The position numbers were made by a program, and so were the translations under genes. A DNA stretch of 64,000 nucleotides from Massilia sp. TS11 (GTDB lineage: Bacteria > Pseudomonadota > Gammaproteobacteria > Burkholderiales > Burkholderiaceae_D): NCBI RefSeq assembly GCF_022012445.1, contig NZ_JAKLTS010000002.1, positions 124,001 through 188,000 of the forward strand. The letters are read 5' to 3'. Below the pieces are notes generated by a model. The model was given only the letters and a program-made list of their open reading frames with translations. It had not been told where the DNA came from and did no database searches. This document shows, piece by piece, positions 19,005-28,914 of this stretch (position 1 is its first letter; every line of letters begins with the position of its first letter).

Positions 19005-19529
19005 ATGTCTGCTCCCGCCGGTAGCGAACTGTTCAACGCCATCGTGCCCGCGCCATTCGGCGCCATGGGCATTCGCAGCGCCGCCGGCGCCCTTGCCGAG
19101 CTGGTTTACCTGCCGCCCCATTTTGGGGACAAGGCGCCCACCGATGCACTATCGGAGCGCACGGCCGAACAGCTGGCCGCCTACTTCCTTGACCCCGACT
19201 TCCGTTTCGATCTACCGTTGTCTGCGGCCGGCAGCGCGTTCCAGAAAAAGGTCTGGGCCGCCATCGCCAGCATTCCGCGCGGCCAGGTGCGCACCTATGG
19301 CCAGGTGGCCAAGGCGATCGGCTCGGCGCCGCGCGCCGTCGGCCAGGCTTGCGGGGCCAACTGGTTCCCGCTGATTATTCCCTGCCACCGCGTGACCGCC
19401 TCGGGCGGGCTCGGCGGCTTTTCCCATCACGATGACGAGCATGGCTTCCATCTCGCCGTCAAACGCTGGCTGCTGCGTCATGAAGGCGTCAGCAGCGCAC
19501 CATGGCAACAGCAGACGATCTCCTTCTGA
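19005..19529 (+). CDS. ogt: Methylated-DNA-[protein]-cysteine S-methyltransferase
   Basis: This 174-residue suicide enzyme removes alkyl groups from O6 of guanine. The active-site motif IPCHRV, the arginine-finger region FRFDLPLSAAGSAFQKKVW, GQVRTYGQVAKAIGS and the ASGGLGGFS loop are all present. The start follows the small-RNA terminator by about 35 bp. Its end overlaps xerD by 28 bp, so both are cotranscribed. Confidence 0.95.
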   Translation: MSAPAGSELFNAIVPAPFGAMGIRSAAGALAELVYLPPHFGDKAPTDALSERTAEQLAAYFLDPDFRFDLPLSAAGSAFQKKVWAAIASIPRGQVRTYGQVAKAIGSAPRAVGQACGANWFPLIIPCHRVTASGGLGGFSHHDDEHGFHLAVKRWLLRHEGVSSAPWQQQTISF

Positions 19530-20407
19530 TTGACGGCTTCTGCGACAGCCTGTGGCTGGAACACGGGCTGGCCCGCAATTCGCTCGACGCCTACCGGCGC
19601 GACCTGCGCCAGTTCGCCACCTGGCTGGCCACCACCCGGCCCGAGTGCGGTGGCCTGCTCGGCGTCGGCGGCGCGGACCTGGCCGCCTATTTCGCCGCGC
19701 GCCACCAGGACACCAAGCCAAGCTCGGCCAACCGGCGCCTGTCGGTGTTCAAGCGTTTCTATCAGCTGGCCCTGCGCGAACACCAGGTCCAGCAGGACCC
19801 CTGCCTGCACCTGGCCTCAGCCAAGCAGCCGCTGCGCGTGGTCAAGACCCTGAGCGAGGCCCAGGTCGAGGCCCTGCTGGCCGCGCCCGATGTGCGCACG
19901 CCGCTCGGTCTGCGCGAACGGACCATGCTGGAGCTGATGTATGCGAGCGGCCTGCGTGTGTCGGAACTGGTGGCGCTGAAACTGGTCGAACTGAGTCTGA
20001 ACGATGGCGTGCTGCGCGTCACCGGCAAGGGCAGCAAGACCCGCCTGGTGCCCTTCGGTGAGCAGGCACGCCACTGGCTCGAGCGCTACCTGGGCGAGGC
20101 GCGCGCCCTCATTCTCAACGGCCAGGTCGATGACGCGCTGTTCGTCACCGGGCGCGGCGGCCCGATGACGCGCCAGATGTTCTGGGTCATCATCAAGAAC
20201 CACGCGCGCCGCGCGGGCATCACGGCGCCGCTGTCGCCGCACACCCTGCGCCATGCGTTTGCCACCCATTTGCTCAATCACGGGGCCGATCTGCGTGTCG
20301 TCCAGCTGCTGCTGGGCCACGCCGATATTTCCACCACCCAGATTTATACCCATGTCGCGCGCGAACGGCTGAAACAGCTGCACGGCGCGCATCATCCTCG
20401 CGCCTGA
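19502..20407 (+). CDS. xerD: Site-specific tyrosine recombinase XerD
   Basis: This 301-residue protein with XerC resolves chromosome dimers at dif. An N-terminal SAM-like core-binding domain (SLDAYRRDLRQF) is followed by the catalytic domain: Arg in YASGLRVSELVAL, HTLRHAFATHLL, GHADISTTQIY with the nucleophile Tyr. Lys and His positions fit the family. The overlap with ogt supports an operon. It is a core recombinase and not part of the islands. Confidence 0.95.
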   Translation: MATADDLLLIDGFCDSLWLEHGLARNSLDAYRRDLRQFATWLATTRPECGGLLGVGGADLAAYFAARHQDTKPSSANRRLSVFKRFYQLALREHQVQQDPCLHLASAKQPLRVVKTLSEAQVEALLAAPDVRTPLGLRERTMLELMYASGLRVSELVALKLVELSLNDGVLRVTGKGSKTRLVPFGEQARHWLERYLGEARALILNGQVDDALFVTGRGGPMTRQMFWVIIKNHARRAGITAPLSPHTLRHAFATHLLNHGADLRVVQLLLGHADISTTQIYTHVARERLKQLHGAHHPRA

Positions 20408-20471
20408 TCAAATGTGCGCGCGGCGGGGCGGCGAATAATGGCCGCTGCCTGAATCCACAGAGGAGTGCACG

Positions 20472-20663
20472 ATGGCTAAGACGAATTACCAGTATGAAAA
20501 GCGCCAGCGCGAGCTGGAGAAGAAACGCAAGGCCGAGGAAAAGGCCAAGAAGAAGGCCGAGCAGCGCGGTGGGGGCGGCGCTGACGGCGAGGCCGTCGAG
20601 CACGCCGCCGTCAATGGCTTCGACCCCGGCCTGCCGCCCGAGCTCGACGGGCCGCTGGTCTAG
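20472..20663 (+). CDS. Small Lys/Glu-rich protein of unknown function
   Basis: This 63-residue protein starts MAKTNYQYEKRQRELEKK and has a highly charged helical N-terminal half (about 5-35) likely to form a coiled coil, then a Gly-rich linker and an acidic tail. GAGGAG lies 5-6 nt upstream of the ATG. Similar small proteins occur in related genomes as conserved hypotheticals. No function can be assigned. Confidence 0.65.
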   Translation: MAKTNYQYEKRQRELEKKRKAEEKAKKKAEQRGGGGADGEAVEHAAVNGFDPGLPPELDGPLV

Positions 20664-20711
20664 AACGCGCAGGCGCGGGGCGGGCCGCGCCCGCTGCCCG
20701 CGCCCGCTGCC

Positions 20712-23700
20712 TCAGGCCACTTCGGCCAGCTTGTCTTCCTCGACGGCCGCCTCGTCCTCGTCCGCCCCCTTGAGCTTGCGGGCCGCCCATTTGCCGAGCG
20801 AATCGAGGTAGGTGTAGGCGACCGGCACCACCACCAGGGTCAGCAGGGTGGAGGTGATCACCCCGCCGATCACGGCGCGGCCCATCGGGGCCTGGGTTTC
20901 GCCGCCGTCGCCCATGCCGATGGCCATCGGCAGCATGCCGAAGATCATGGCCAGGGTCGTCATCAGAATCGGACGCAGACGCACCTGGCCGGCATCGAGC
21001 AGGGCCTGCAGCTGGCTCTTGCCCTCGGCCTGGCCGTGGTTGGTGAAGTCGACCAGCAGAATCGCGTTCTTCGTCACCAGGCCCATCAGCATGATGAAGC
21101 CGATCACCGAGAAGATGTTCAAGGTCGAGCCCGTCACGAGCAGGGCCACCAGCACGCCGATCAGCGACAGCGGCAGCGACACCATGATGGCGATCGGCTG
21201 CAGGAAGGAGCCGAACTGCGAGGCCAGCACGATGTAGATGAAGATCACCGCCGTGCCCAGGGCCATGGCGGCGCCGGCCATGGTTTCCTGCATCTGCTGG
21301 GCCTGGCCGCCGACGTCGAAACGCACGCCTTCGGGCAGTTTGATGGCGTCCATCTCGCGCTGGATTTCCTTGTTCACATCACCGAACGGACGGCCTTCGA
21401 TGCCGGCATAGATGGCCACCCGGCGTTGCAGGGCCTGGCGCTTGAGCACCTGCGGGCTGGACGAGGGCACGAAGTCGACCACCTGGCGCAGCGGCACCAT
21501 GACCGGCTTGCCATCGGCGCCGAGCTTGCTTGAAGCCAGGCTCAGTTCGCCAAGGTCGGCCACGTTCTGGCGCCCCGACTTGGGCAACTGCACATTCACA
21601 TCATAGTTCTGGCCATCCGGGGCCAGCCAGTGGCTGACCACGTCGCCGGCCACGAAGGGACGCACGGCCTGGCCGATCTGGGTCACCGTCAGGCCAAGGT
21701 CGCTGGCGAGCTCGTTATTGATCTTGATGGTGGTCGAGGGATTCGCGCCTTCCTGGCTGTATTCCATGTCGGCCACGCCCTTGATCTTCTTCATGCGCGC
21801 CATCAGATTGTGGGCCACCGCGTCGAGCTTGGCTTCGTCGGTGCCCAGAATCGCGATGAATACGGGCTTCCAGCCGACCGAGAGCGTGATGCCGGCGATC
21901 GGCTGCAGACGCTGGCGGATCGCCTGTTCCAGATCCTTCTGGGAACGGCGGTGGGTCCTCTGCACGTCGTTGAGCTTGAGGCTGATGCGCGCCGCATAGT
22001 GGCCGTCCTGGGTGCCGACGGTCGAGCTGACGAAGTCGATTTCCTTGAAGTCCTTGAGCGCCGCTTCGATCTGCTTGACCTTGGCATCGGTGTAGTCGAG
22101 GCTGGAGCCGACCGGGGTCTTGAACGACAGCTGGATATAGCCTTCATCCGTTTCCGGGAACATCTCGCCGCCGATCATCGGCACCAGGGCCAGCGAGCCG
22201 ACGAACAGGGCGAAGGCGGCCGCCAGCGTGGTCTTGCGCCAGCGCAGGCACCAGGCCAGCACCTTGCCGTACACCACGTGCACGCGGTCGAGCCGGGCTT
22301 CGATCGCATGCATCAGGCTGCCCAGCCAGGGCAGATACTTGAAGCGGTTCTTGACCGGGTCCTTCCACACCGAGGACAGCATCGGGTCGAGCGTGAAGGA
22401 GACGAACAGCGAGACCAGCACCGAGACCGTGACGGTGATGCCAAACGGCAGGAAGAATTTGCCGATGATGCCCTGCATGAAGGCCACCGGCACGAACACG
22501 GCCACGATGGCGAAGGTGGTGGCCATCACGGCCAGGCCGATTTCATTGGTGCCGTCCTCGGCCGCGCGCTTGTGGCCCTTGCCCATGCCCAGGTGGCGCA
22601 CGATGTTCTCGCGCACCACGATGGCGTCGTCGATCAGCAGGCCGATACACAGGGACAGGGCCATGAGGGTCAGGAAATTCAGCGTGAAGCCGAAGGCCTT
22701 CATCGCGATGAACGAAGCCATCACCGAGATCGGCAGGGTCAGGCCGGTGATGATGGTCGAGCGCCACGAGTGCAGGAACAGGAACACGATGGCCATGGTC
22801 AGCACGGCGCCCTCGATGATGGTTTCCTTCACGTTGTCGAGCTGGCTCTGCACGCGCACCGACTGGTCTTCCATCACGCGCAGCTTGATGTCGGACGGCA
22901 GGCTCTTCTGCAGCTCGGCCGTGACTTCCTGCAGGCGCTTGCCGACTTCCACCACATTGGCGTCCTGCACCTTGGTGATCGACATCGACACGGCGCGCTG
23001 GCCGTTCAGGCGCGAGATCGAATTCTCCTCGCGCTCGCCGTCGATGACCTCGGCCACCTGTTCCAGATACACGGGGCCATTCGCGCGGCGCGCCACGATG
23101 ATGCGCCTGAATTCGCGCGGGTCCTTCAGCTTGCCTTCGATGCGCACCAGGCGTTCGTAGGCGCCATTCGCGATATAGCCGGCCGGCAGATTGGCATTGG
23201 TGGCCTGGATCGCGCGCATCACTTCGTCGACGCCGACGCCCTGGGCCTGCAGGGCCTCGGGCTTGAGGCTGATCTTCACTTCGCGCGTGGTGGTGCCATA
23301 CACCTGCACCTGGCCGACCCCGGCCACGCCCTGGTAGCGCTTGCGGATGGTCTGCTCGACCAGGGTGGACAGGTCGCGCAGGCTGCGGCCGTCGGCCGTC
23401 AGCGTCAGCTCAAAGATCGGACGCGCATTGTCGGTTTCGGCGCGCACGATGAACGGGTCCTTGGCCTCCTTGGGGAAACCGGGCCGGATCACGGCGATCT
23501 TGTCGCGCAGATCCTGCATGGCGCGGTCCATATTGGTCGACAGCTCGAACTCGATGTACACGCCCGAGCGCCCTTCCCAGGAATTGGCGCGGATGGTCTT
23601 CACGCCCGAGACGGTGTTGACCTGCTCCTCGATCGGACGGGTGATGTCGTTCTCGACGGCCTCGGGCGAGGCGCCCGGATACTGGACCTCGATGGCCGCG

Positions 23701-23831
23701 AACGGGAAGTCCACGTTCGGCATGGCCTCGACCCCCAGCTGCCGATAGGAGAACAAGCCGAGCACCATCAGGGCCACCATCACCATGGTGGCGAACACGG
23801 GGTGCTTGATACTGGTCTTGGTGATCCACAT
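20712..23831 (-). CDS. RND multidrug efflux pump, inner-membrane subunit (AcrB/MexF type)
   Basis: This 1039-residue proton-driven exporter has the RND layout: a first helix, two large periplasmic loops and twelve membrane helices. Visible motifs include LCIGLLIDDAIVVRENIVRHL (proton-relay Asp pair), PLSLIGVLVALLVTG and VTKNAILLVDF. It starts 5 bp after the adaptor gene stop. No outer-membrane channel gene follows, so it must use a TolC-like protein encoded elsewhere. Substrates cannot be told from sequence. Confidence 0.93.
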   Translation of the reverse strand: MWITKTSIKHPVFATMVMVALMVLGLFSYRQLGVEAMPNVDFPFAAIEVQYPGASPEAVENDITRPIEEQVNTVSGVKTIRANSWEGRSGVYIEFELSTNMDRAMQDLRDKIAVIRPGFPKEAKDPFIVRAETDNARPIFELTLTADGRSLRDLSTLVEQTIRKRYQGVAGVGQVQVYGTTTREVKISLKPEALQAQGVGVDEVMRAIQATNANLPAGYIANGAYERLVRIEGKLKDPREFRRIIVARRANGPVYLEQVAEVIDGEREENSISRLNGQRAVSMSITKVQDANVVEVGKRLQEVTAELQKSLPSDIKLRVMEDQSVRVQSQLDNVKETIIEGAVLTMAIVFLFLHSWRSTIITGLTLPISVMASFIAMKAFGFTLNFLTLMALSLCIGLLIDDAIVVRENIVRHLGMGKGHKRAAEDGTNEIGLAVMATTFAIVAVFVPVAFMQGIIGKFFLPFGITVTVSVLVSLFVSFTLDPMLSSVWKDPVKNRFKYLPWLGSLMHAIEARLDRVHVVYGKVLAWCLRWRKTTLAAAFALFVGSLALVPMIGGEMFPETDEGYIQLSFKTPVGSSLDYTDAKVKQIEAALKDFKEIDFVSSTVGTQDGHYAARISLKLNDVQRTHRRSQKDLEQAIRQRLQPIAGITLSVGWKPVFIAILGTDEAKLDAVAHNLMARMKKIKGVADMEYSQEGANPSTTIKINNELASDLGLTVTQIGQAVRPFVAGDVVSHWLAPDGQNYDVNVQLPKSGRQNVADLGELSLASSKLGADGKPVMVPLRQVVDFVPSSSPQVLKRQALQRRVAIYAGIEGRPFGDVNKEIQREMDAIKLPEGVRFDVGGQAQQMQETMAGAAMALGTAVIFIYIVLASQFGSFLQPIAIMVSLPLSLIGVLVALLVTGSTLNIFSVIGFIMLMGLVTKNAILLVDFTNHGQAEGKSQLQALLDAGQVRLRPILMTTLAMIFGMLPMAIGMGDGGETQAPMGRAVIGGVITSTLLTLVVVPVAYTYLDSLGKWAARKLKGADEDEAAVEEDKLAEVA

Positions 23832-23836
23832 GGCGC

Positions 23837-25030
23837 TCAGCCTTTCTTGTCCTGGACCTTGACCTTGTCACCGGCCTTGATGTCGAGCTTGGCGGTGATG
23901 ATCTGGGCGCCGGCCGCCAGGCCTGCGCGCACTTCGACCAGGCCTTCGTCTTCATTGCGCAGACCCAGGCTGACCGGCTGCAGCTGCACCTTGCCGTCCT
24001 GGATGACCTGCACCGCGTCCTTGTCGCCCGCCTTGCGCAGGGCCGACAGCGGCACCAGCGGCATCGGCGCCGATTTCTCGGTGGTGATCGCCCCCTTGGC
24101 GAACATGCCGCCGCGCAGGGCGCCGTCGGCATTGTCGACACTGATATACACGGTCATTGCGCGCGAGCCGGCCTCGGTGGTCGGATTGATGCGCGCCACC
24201 TTGCCGCTGAAGCGGCGGCCCTGGAAACCATCGACCTGGAATTGCACTTCCTGGCCCACCTTCACGCGCGGAATCTCGGAGGCCGGCACCTGGGCTTCGA
24301 GCGTCATCTCGCGCAGATCGACCACGCTGAAGGCGGGCATGTCGGGCGAGAGCTTGTCGCCGGCCTGCACGAAGCGCTTGCTGACCGTGCCGGCCATGGG
24401 CGCGCGGATCACCGTGTCGTTGAGGGCGATCTGGGCCACCTCGAGCTGGGCCTGGGCCTGCTTGACGGCGGCGCGCGCCAGATCGACGCTGTTCTGGGTC
24501 GTGTCGTAAGCCGACTGGGAAATATAGTTCTGCTTGAGCAGGGCCTGATTATTGCTGGCGTTCTTGGTCGCCAGGGCCAGGCGCGCATTGGCGTCGTCGA
24601 GGGCCGCCTGCTGCTGGGCCACGCGGGCGCGCAGATCGGCCTGGTCGAGGCGGGCGATCGGCTGGCCGGCCGCGACGTTCATGCCTTCCTGCACCATCGT
24701 TTCCTTGACCTCGCCCGAGACCTTGGATTTGACGGTCGCCTGGCGCAGCGGCACCAGCGAGCCCGACAGCGGCAGATTCACATGCAGTTCGCGCAGGGCC
24801 ACGGTGGCGACGTCCGAGGCCACCAGTTCATAGGCCTCGACCTTGGGCGGGCCGTCCTTCTTCGGCGTGGCCGCCTGGGCCGTGGGGGCGGCCGCCTTGC
24901 GGCCTTGCAGCACCGTCCAGCCGCCACCGGCCACGGCCAGCACCAGCAGGGCGATCACCGGTTTCTTCCAGCGGTTTTTCTTCGCGTCGGGAAGCGTGGG
25001 CGACATCGGGGGCAGGGTCTCCAGTTTCAT
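23837..25030 (-). CDS. RND efflux periplasmic adaptor (membrane fusion protein)
   Basis: This 397-residue adaptor has an N-terminal membrane anchor (KPVIALLVLAVAGGGWTVL), an alpha-hairpin (about 145-215), a lipoyl half-motif region (LRQATVKSKVSGEVKE and VIRAPMAGTVSKRFV) and a beta-barrel domain. It links the RND pump to an outer-membrane channel. I chose the ATG at 25030; the frame extends upstream through a gap with a 9-bp palindrome. It is the first gene of the two-gene efflux operon. Confidence 0.93.
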   Translation of the reverse strand: MKLETLPPMSPTLPDAKKNRWKKPVIALLVLAVAGGGWTVLQGRKAAAPTAQAATPKKDGPPKVEAYELVASDVATVALRELHVNLPLSGSLVPLRQATVKSKVSGEVKETMVQEGMNVAAGQPIARLDQADLRARVAQQQAALDDANARLALATKNASNNQALLKQNYISQSAYDTTQNSVDLARAAVKQAQAQLEVAQIALNDTVIRAPMAGTVSKRFVQAGDKLSPDMPAFSVVDLREMTLEAQVPASEIPRVKVGQEVQFQVDGFQGRRFSGKVARINPTTEAGSRAMTVYISVDNADGALRGGMFAKGAITTEKSAPMPLVPLSALRKAGDKDAVQVIQDGKVQLQPVSLGLRNEDEGLVEVRAGLAAGAQIITAKLDIKAGDKVKVQDKKG

Positions 25031-25076
25031 GTTGTTCTCGTGCAGTGGTGACGGTCGGGGGAGGGGGCGCGTGGCC

Positions 25077-25098
25077 TCCCTCTTCGCCTGAAGAGGGA
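25077..25098. promoter_or_regulatory. Perfect 9-bp inverted repeat upstream of the efflux operon
   Basis: TCCCTCTTC and GAAGAGGGA flank GCCT. It lies 47 bp upstream of the adaptor start in the 255-bp gap to the divergent GGDEF/EAL gene. It could be an operator for an unlinked repressor or a hairpin in the leader RNA. The rest of the gap shows nothing else clear. Confidence 0.35.
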
Positions 25099-25285
25099 GA
25101 GCCGGGCGCATGCGAGCACTATAGGAAGCGGGGCCGCTGGCGGCGAGCGGAATGCGATGAGTGGTGCATTCCGGACGCTGAACTGCAAAAAAAGCGGATG
25201 AAATGCCGGCCCGATTGAGGCGCCACAAGCGCTATGCATATAGGTGGGAGGAAGATGAAAGCTTCGATCGAAAAGATAAGCAGCC

Positions 25286-27001
25286 GTGAGCGCAGAGCCT
25301 GTCCATGCCGTCCACCAGCGCCTTGTCTCCGCGAGCCAGGCGCTGGGGGAGTTGCTGCATGTCGTCGCCAGTCTCGAAATGCAGGCCCAGGTGTTTGCCC
25401 ATTGCCGCGACGCCATCGCCATCATGGATGCCGACTGGCGCATTCTCGCGGTGAATGATGCGTTCGAGCAGATTACCGGCTTTAGCGCCCAGGCGGTGCA
25501 CGGCACGCCCGGCCTGTCCTGCCTGAGCGACTCGCACGAGGTCGACGGCGGGCCCGAGGCGCGTCAGCACCTGCTCAGCCATTGCCACTGGAAGGGCGAG
25601 TTCCGCGCCACCGCGCGCGACGGCCGCCTGTTTCCGGCCTCCGCCGCCATCACCGCCATCGTCGATGCCCAGCGCCAGGTCAGTCATTACATGGCCATCT
25701 TCACCGACATTACCGAGCGCAAGCTCCATGAAGACCGCACGCGCTACCAGGCCGAGCACGACTTTCTGACGGGCCTGCCCAATACCGTGCTGTTTGCCGA
25801 CCGCCTGCAGCTGGCCCTGGCCTCGGCCCAGCGTCACCGCACCCAGCTGGCCATCCTGTTTCTCGATCTCGACCGCTTCAAGGACATCAACGACACCCAT
25901 GGCCATGCGACCGGCGACGCCGTGCTCAAGGCCGTGGCCGGCGCGCTCACGCGCTGCGTGCGCGGGGCCGACACGGTCAGCCGGCGCGGCGGCGACGAAT
26001 TCGTGCTGATCCTGGTCGACATCGGCGGGCCCGACCAGGCGGCCCACGTGGCGGCCAGCGTTATCGACGCCATCCATGCGATCCGTCTGCCCGAGCTGCC
26101 CGAGGTGCGCGTCGGCTGTTCGGTCGGCATTGCGCTGTGGCCCGGCGACGGCGGCGGGGCCGACGAGCTGGTCCACAATGCCGACCTCGCCATGTACCAC
26201 GCCAAGCAGGACGGGCGCGGCGAGTTCCGCTTCTTCAGCCCGACCATGAACGCCCACGTGGTCGAACGCATCGAGCTCGAGAATGCGCTGCGCCAGGCCC
26301 TGGCGAACGAGGAATTCGTGCTCGAATACCAGCCCGAAGTGCAGGTGTCCTCGGGCCTGACGATCGGGGTCGAGGCCCTGATCCGCTGGCGCCATCCGCG
26401 CCTGGGCACCATGCTGCCCGAGCAGTTCATCCCGGTGGCCGAGTCCAATGGCCTGATTTTGCAGATCGGCGAGTGGGTGCTGCGCAAGGCCTGCGAGCAG
26501 GCGCGCGCCTGGCGCGACCTCGGCTTTCCGGTGGTGGTGGCCGTCAATCTGTCGAGCGCCCAGTTCCTCAATGCCGATCTGGTCGGCTATGTCGACACGG
26601 CCCTGCAGCGCGCCGGCCTCGAAGCCCGCTTTCTCGAACTCGAAGTGACCGAGGCCATGATCATGCAGGGCGACCATGGCGCCGTCGATGCGTTCGCCGC
26701 CCTGCAGGCGCGTGGGGTGCAGGTCACGCTCGATGATTTCGGCACCGGGGCGGCCAGCCTGGCGCGCCTGCGCAATTTCCCCATCAGCAAAATCAAGATC
26801 GACCGCTCGTTCGTCGACGACACCGAGCTGGTGCCCGCCATCATCGCGCTGGCGCGCAGCCTCAAGCTGCGGGTGGCGGCCGAAGGGGTGGAAACGGCCG
26901 AGCAGCTGGCCTTTCTCCAGCAGCAGGGCTGTGACGAATACCAGGGCCATCTGGCCAGCCTAGCCACGGCCGCGCCCCAGCTGGCGCGCGCGCGCCAGTA
27001 G
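25286..27001 (+). CDS. PAS-GGDEF-EAL cyclic-di-GMP turnover protein
   Basis: This 571-residue protein has a PAS sensor domain (about 30-145, with HCRDAIAIMDADWRILAVND and a PAC end), a GGDEF domain with an intact SRRGGDEFVLIL, and an EAL domain with GVEALIRWRHP, ELEVTEAM and LDDFGTGAASL. Both catalytic motifs are complete, so it could make and degrade c-di-GMP. There is no signal peptide or membrane helix. The start is a GTG at 25286. It stands alone and is divergent from the efflux operon. Confidence 0.92.
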   Translation: MSAEPVHAVHQRLVSASQALGELLHVVASLEMQAQVFAHCRDAIAIMDADWRILAVNDAFEQITGFSAQAVHGTPGLSCLSDSHEVDGGPEARQHLLSHCHWKGEFRATARDGRLFPASAAITAIVDAQRQVSHYMAIFTDITERKLHEDRTRYQAEHDFLTGLPNTVLFADRLQLALASAQRHRTQLAILFLDLDRFKDINDTHGHATGDAVLKAVAGALTRCVRGADTVSRRGGDEFVLILVDIGGPDQAAHVAASVIDAIHAIRLPELPEVRVGCSVGIALWPGDGGGADELVHNADLAMYHAKQDGRGEFRFFSPTMNAHVVERIELENALRQALANEEFVLEYQPEVQVSSGLTIGVEALIRWRHPRLGTMLPEQFIPVAESNGLILQIGEWVLRKACEQARAWRDLGFPVVVAVNLSSAQFLNADLVGYVDTALQRAGLEARFLELEVTEAMIMQGDHGAVDAFAALQARGVQVTLDDFGTGAASLARLRNFPISKIKIDRSFVDDTELVPAIIALARSLKLRVAAEGVETAEQLAFLQQQGCDEYQGHLASLATAAPQLARARQ

Positions 27002-27004
27002 GCC

Positions 27005-27907
27005 TCAGGCGGGCGGCGGCGCGCGGTACAGCTTGGCCAGCACCTGGCCATGATCGGACGCGCCCGGTTCGTGTTCGCGCAGATGCTGGTTGAAGTAGTG
27101 GACCTCGCTCACGGCCAGCTGGGGCGACACCAGAATATGGTCGATGGTCGAGGCCACGCCCTCGTGCAGCAAAGTGAAGGCATTGCTCGGACGGTTGTGG
27201 GCGATGGCCGCCGCGTCGGCCAGGCGGGTGGCCGGCTCGGCCCCATAGCCGAGCACCAGTTCAGTGGTCACGGCGCCGATCGCATCATTGAAGTCGCCGA
27301 GCACGATGCAGGGCCGGCCCGCGCCCAGCAGCCGGCTGACGTGCACGCGCAGCGCGGCCGCCTCGAGCGCGCGCCAGTGCAGCGAGCGCAGGTGGGCCAG
27401 ACTGAACTGCACGGGATCGTCCATCGACTCGCCGACGCGGTAATCGGGGCGGCGCGATTTCAGATGCACGACGATCACATCGACCAGCGTGCCATCGGCC
27501 CATTGCAGCGTCGCCAGCAGGGGCGCGCGCGCAAAGCCCGGCGTGTCCGGTCCGGCGCCGAGTTCGGGCGGAAAGTCGAGCATGCGCACCGGCCCGGCCA
27601 GCGGCAGGCGCGTGACCAGGGCCACATTCGGCGTGTAGCGGGCGGCGCCGGGCGCCGGGTCCTGACCCAGGCGCAGGGCCGTGCGATAGCCGCGCGTGCG
27701 CGCCAGCACCGCATCGAGCAGGGCCTGGGAAAAGACCTCCTGCACGGCCACCACATCGGCATCGAGCAGATCGAACTGGCGCGCCAGCCAGGCCAGCTTG
27801 GCCTCGACCTCGTCCGGTCCGCAGACCGCCAGATTCTCATACAATGCCACGCCCGGCGGGGCCAGATTCAAAACGTTAAAGGTGGCAACCCGAGTCTCTT
27901 GCTGCAT
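27005..27907 (-). CDS. Endonuclease/exonuclease/phosphatase-family protein
   Basis: This 300-residue protein has the EEP fold: FNVLNLAP at the N-terminus, a metal-binding Glu in VVAVQEVFSQ, VVHLKSRR, the LGDFNDA motif and a terminal ASDHGQVLAKL with the catalytic His. No signal peptide is seen. It might hydrolyse nucleic acids or phosphoesters in the cytoplasm. It is divergent from ybaK with a 34-bp gap. Confidence 0.85.
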   Translation of the reverse strand: MQQETRVATFNVLNLAPPGVALYENLAVCGPDEVEAKLAWLARQFDLLDADVVAVQEVFSQALLDAVLARTRGYRTALRLGQDPAPGAARYTPNVALVTRLPLAGPVRMLDFPPELGAGPDTPGFARAPLLATLQWADGTLVDVIVVHLKSRRPDYRVGESMDDPVQFSLAHLRSLHWRALEAAALRVHVSRLLGAGRPCIVLGDFNDAIGAVTTELVLGYGAEPATRLADAAAIAHNRPSNAFTLLHEGVASTIDHILVSPQLAVSEVHYFNQHLREHEPGASDHGQVLAKLYRAPPPA

Positions 27908-27941
27908 AATGTAGAACCTCCCTGAAGTTCAGCGTAACACG

Positions 27942-28430
27942 ATGGCCAAGAAAGAGCATGTTTCCGAAACGCCCGCGACCGCCTTCCTGCGGCAGCATAA
28001 GGTGGCGTTCACCGAACACCCTTACGCCTATGAGGAACACGGCGGCACGGCCGTATCCGCGCGCGAGCTCGGCGTGGACGAGCACCACGTCGTCAAGACC
28101 CTGATCATGCAGGACGAGGCGGCCAAGCCCCTGGTCGTGCTCATGCATGGCGACCGCAAGGTCTCGACCAAGGAGCTGGCGCGCCAGGTCGGCTGCAAGC
28201 GCATCGAACCGTGCGCGCCCGAGGTGGCCAACCGCCACACCGGCTTTCTGATCGGCGGCACCAGCCCCTTCGGCACGCGCAAGAAAATGCCTGTGTACGT
28301 CGAGCAGAGCATCCTGGCCCTGCCCAAGATCTACATCAACGGCGGGCGGCGCGGCTTCCTGGTCGGGATCGACCCGGCCGTGCTGGCGCCGCTGCTGGGC
28401 GCCCAGCCCGTGGTGGTCGGCCTCGCATGA
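27942..28430 (+). CDS. ybaK: Cys-tRNA(Pro)/Cys-tRNA(Cys) deacylase YbaK
   Basis: This 162-residue editing protein clears mischarged Cys-tRNA(Pro). It has the YbaK features HPYAYEEHGGTAVSARELGV, the catalytic Lys region HGDRKVSTKELARQVG, and the GGTSPFGTRKKMPVYVE loop. Its stop overlaps the next regulator gene (ATGA), so the two are coupled. Confidence 0.93.
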   Translation: MAKKEHVSETPATAFLRQHKVAFTEHPYAYEEHGGTAVSARELGVDEHHVVKTLIMQDEAAKPLVVLMHGDRKVSTKELARQVGCKRIEPCAPEVANRHTGFLIGGTSPFGTRKKMPVYVEQSILALPKIYINGGRRGFLVGIDPAVLAPLLGAQPVVVGLA

Positions 28431-28882
28431 GCCTGGACCGGATCGACCGCGAACTGCTGGCCCTGCTGGCGCGCGACGGCCGCCAGAGCTACAAGGAGCT
28501 GGGCGAGCAGGTCCATCTGAGCCCGAATGCCGTGGCCGAGCGCGTGCGCCAGCTGCAGGCGCGCGGCCACATCCGCGGCGTGCATGCCGACGTCGACCCG
28601 GCCGCACTCGGCCTGCATCTGCAGGCCCTGGTCGAAGTCAAGCTGCAGGCCGGCGCCCCGGCCGCCCGTTTCGAATCCTTCCTGCGCGGCCTGCCCGGCG
28701 TGGTCGGCGCCACCTTGCTGGCCGGCAGCTACGATTACGCGCTGCGCCTCGCCGTGCGCGACCAGAACGATTTTGTGCGCGTGCTCGAAGCCCTGCGCGC
28801 CAGCGGCGACGTGCTCGACACCCAGAGCCGCATGATCCTGCGCGAAGTGATGCAACCAGGCAATTGGCCGGACGTCCAGTGA
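28427..28882 (+). CDS. Lrp/AsnC-family transcriptional regulator
   Basis: This 151-residue regulator has an N-terminal winged helix (LDRIDRELLALLARDGRQ and LSPNAVAERVRQL) and a C-terminal ligand-binding ACT-like (RAM) domain with GVVGATLLAGSYDYALRL. It typically senses amino acids. It overlaps ybaK by 4 bp. The AT-rich gap just downstream contains a long inverted repeat that may be its target. Confidence 0.9.
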   Translation: MSLDRIDRELLALLARDGRQSYKELGEQVHLSPNAVAERVRQLQARGHIRGVHADVDPAALGLHLQALVEVKLQAGAPAARFESFLRGLPGVVGATLLAGSYDYALRLAVRDQNDFVRVLEALRASGDVLDTQSRMILREVMQPGNWPDVQ

Positions 28883-28914
28883 TTTGCTCTGTTTCGGCAT
28901 AAATTTCAGAGAAA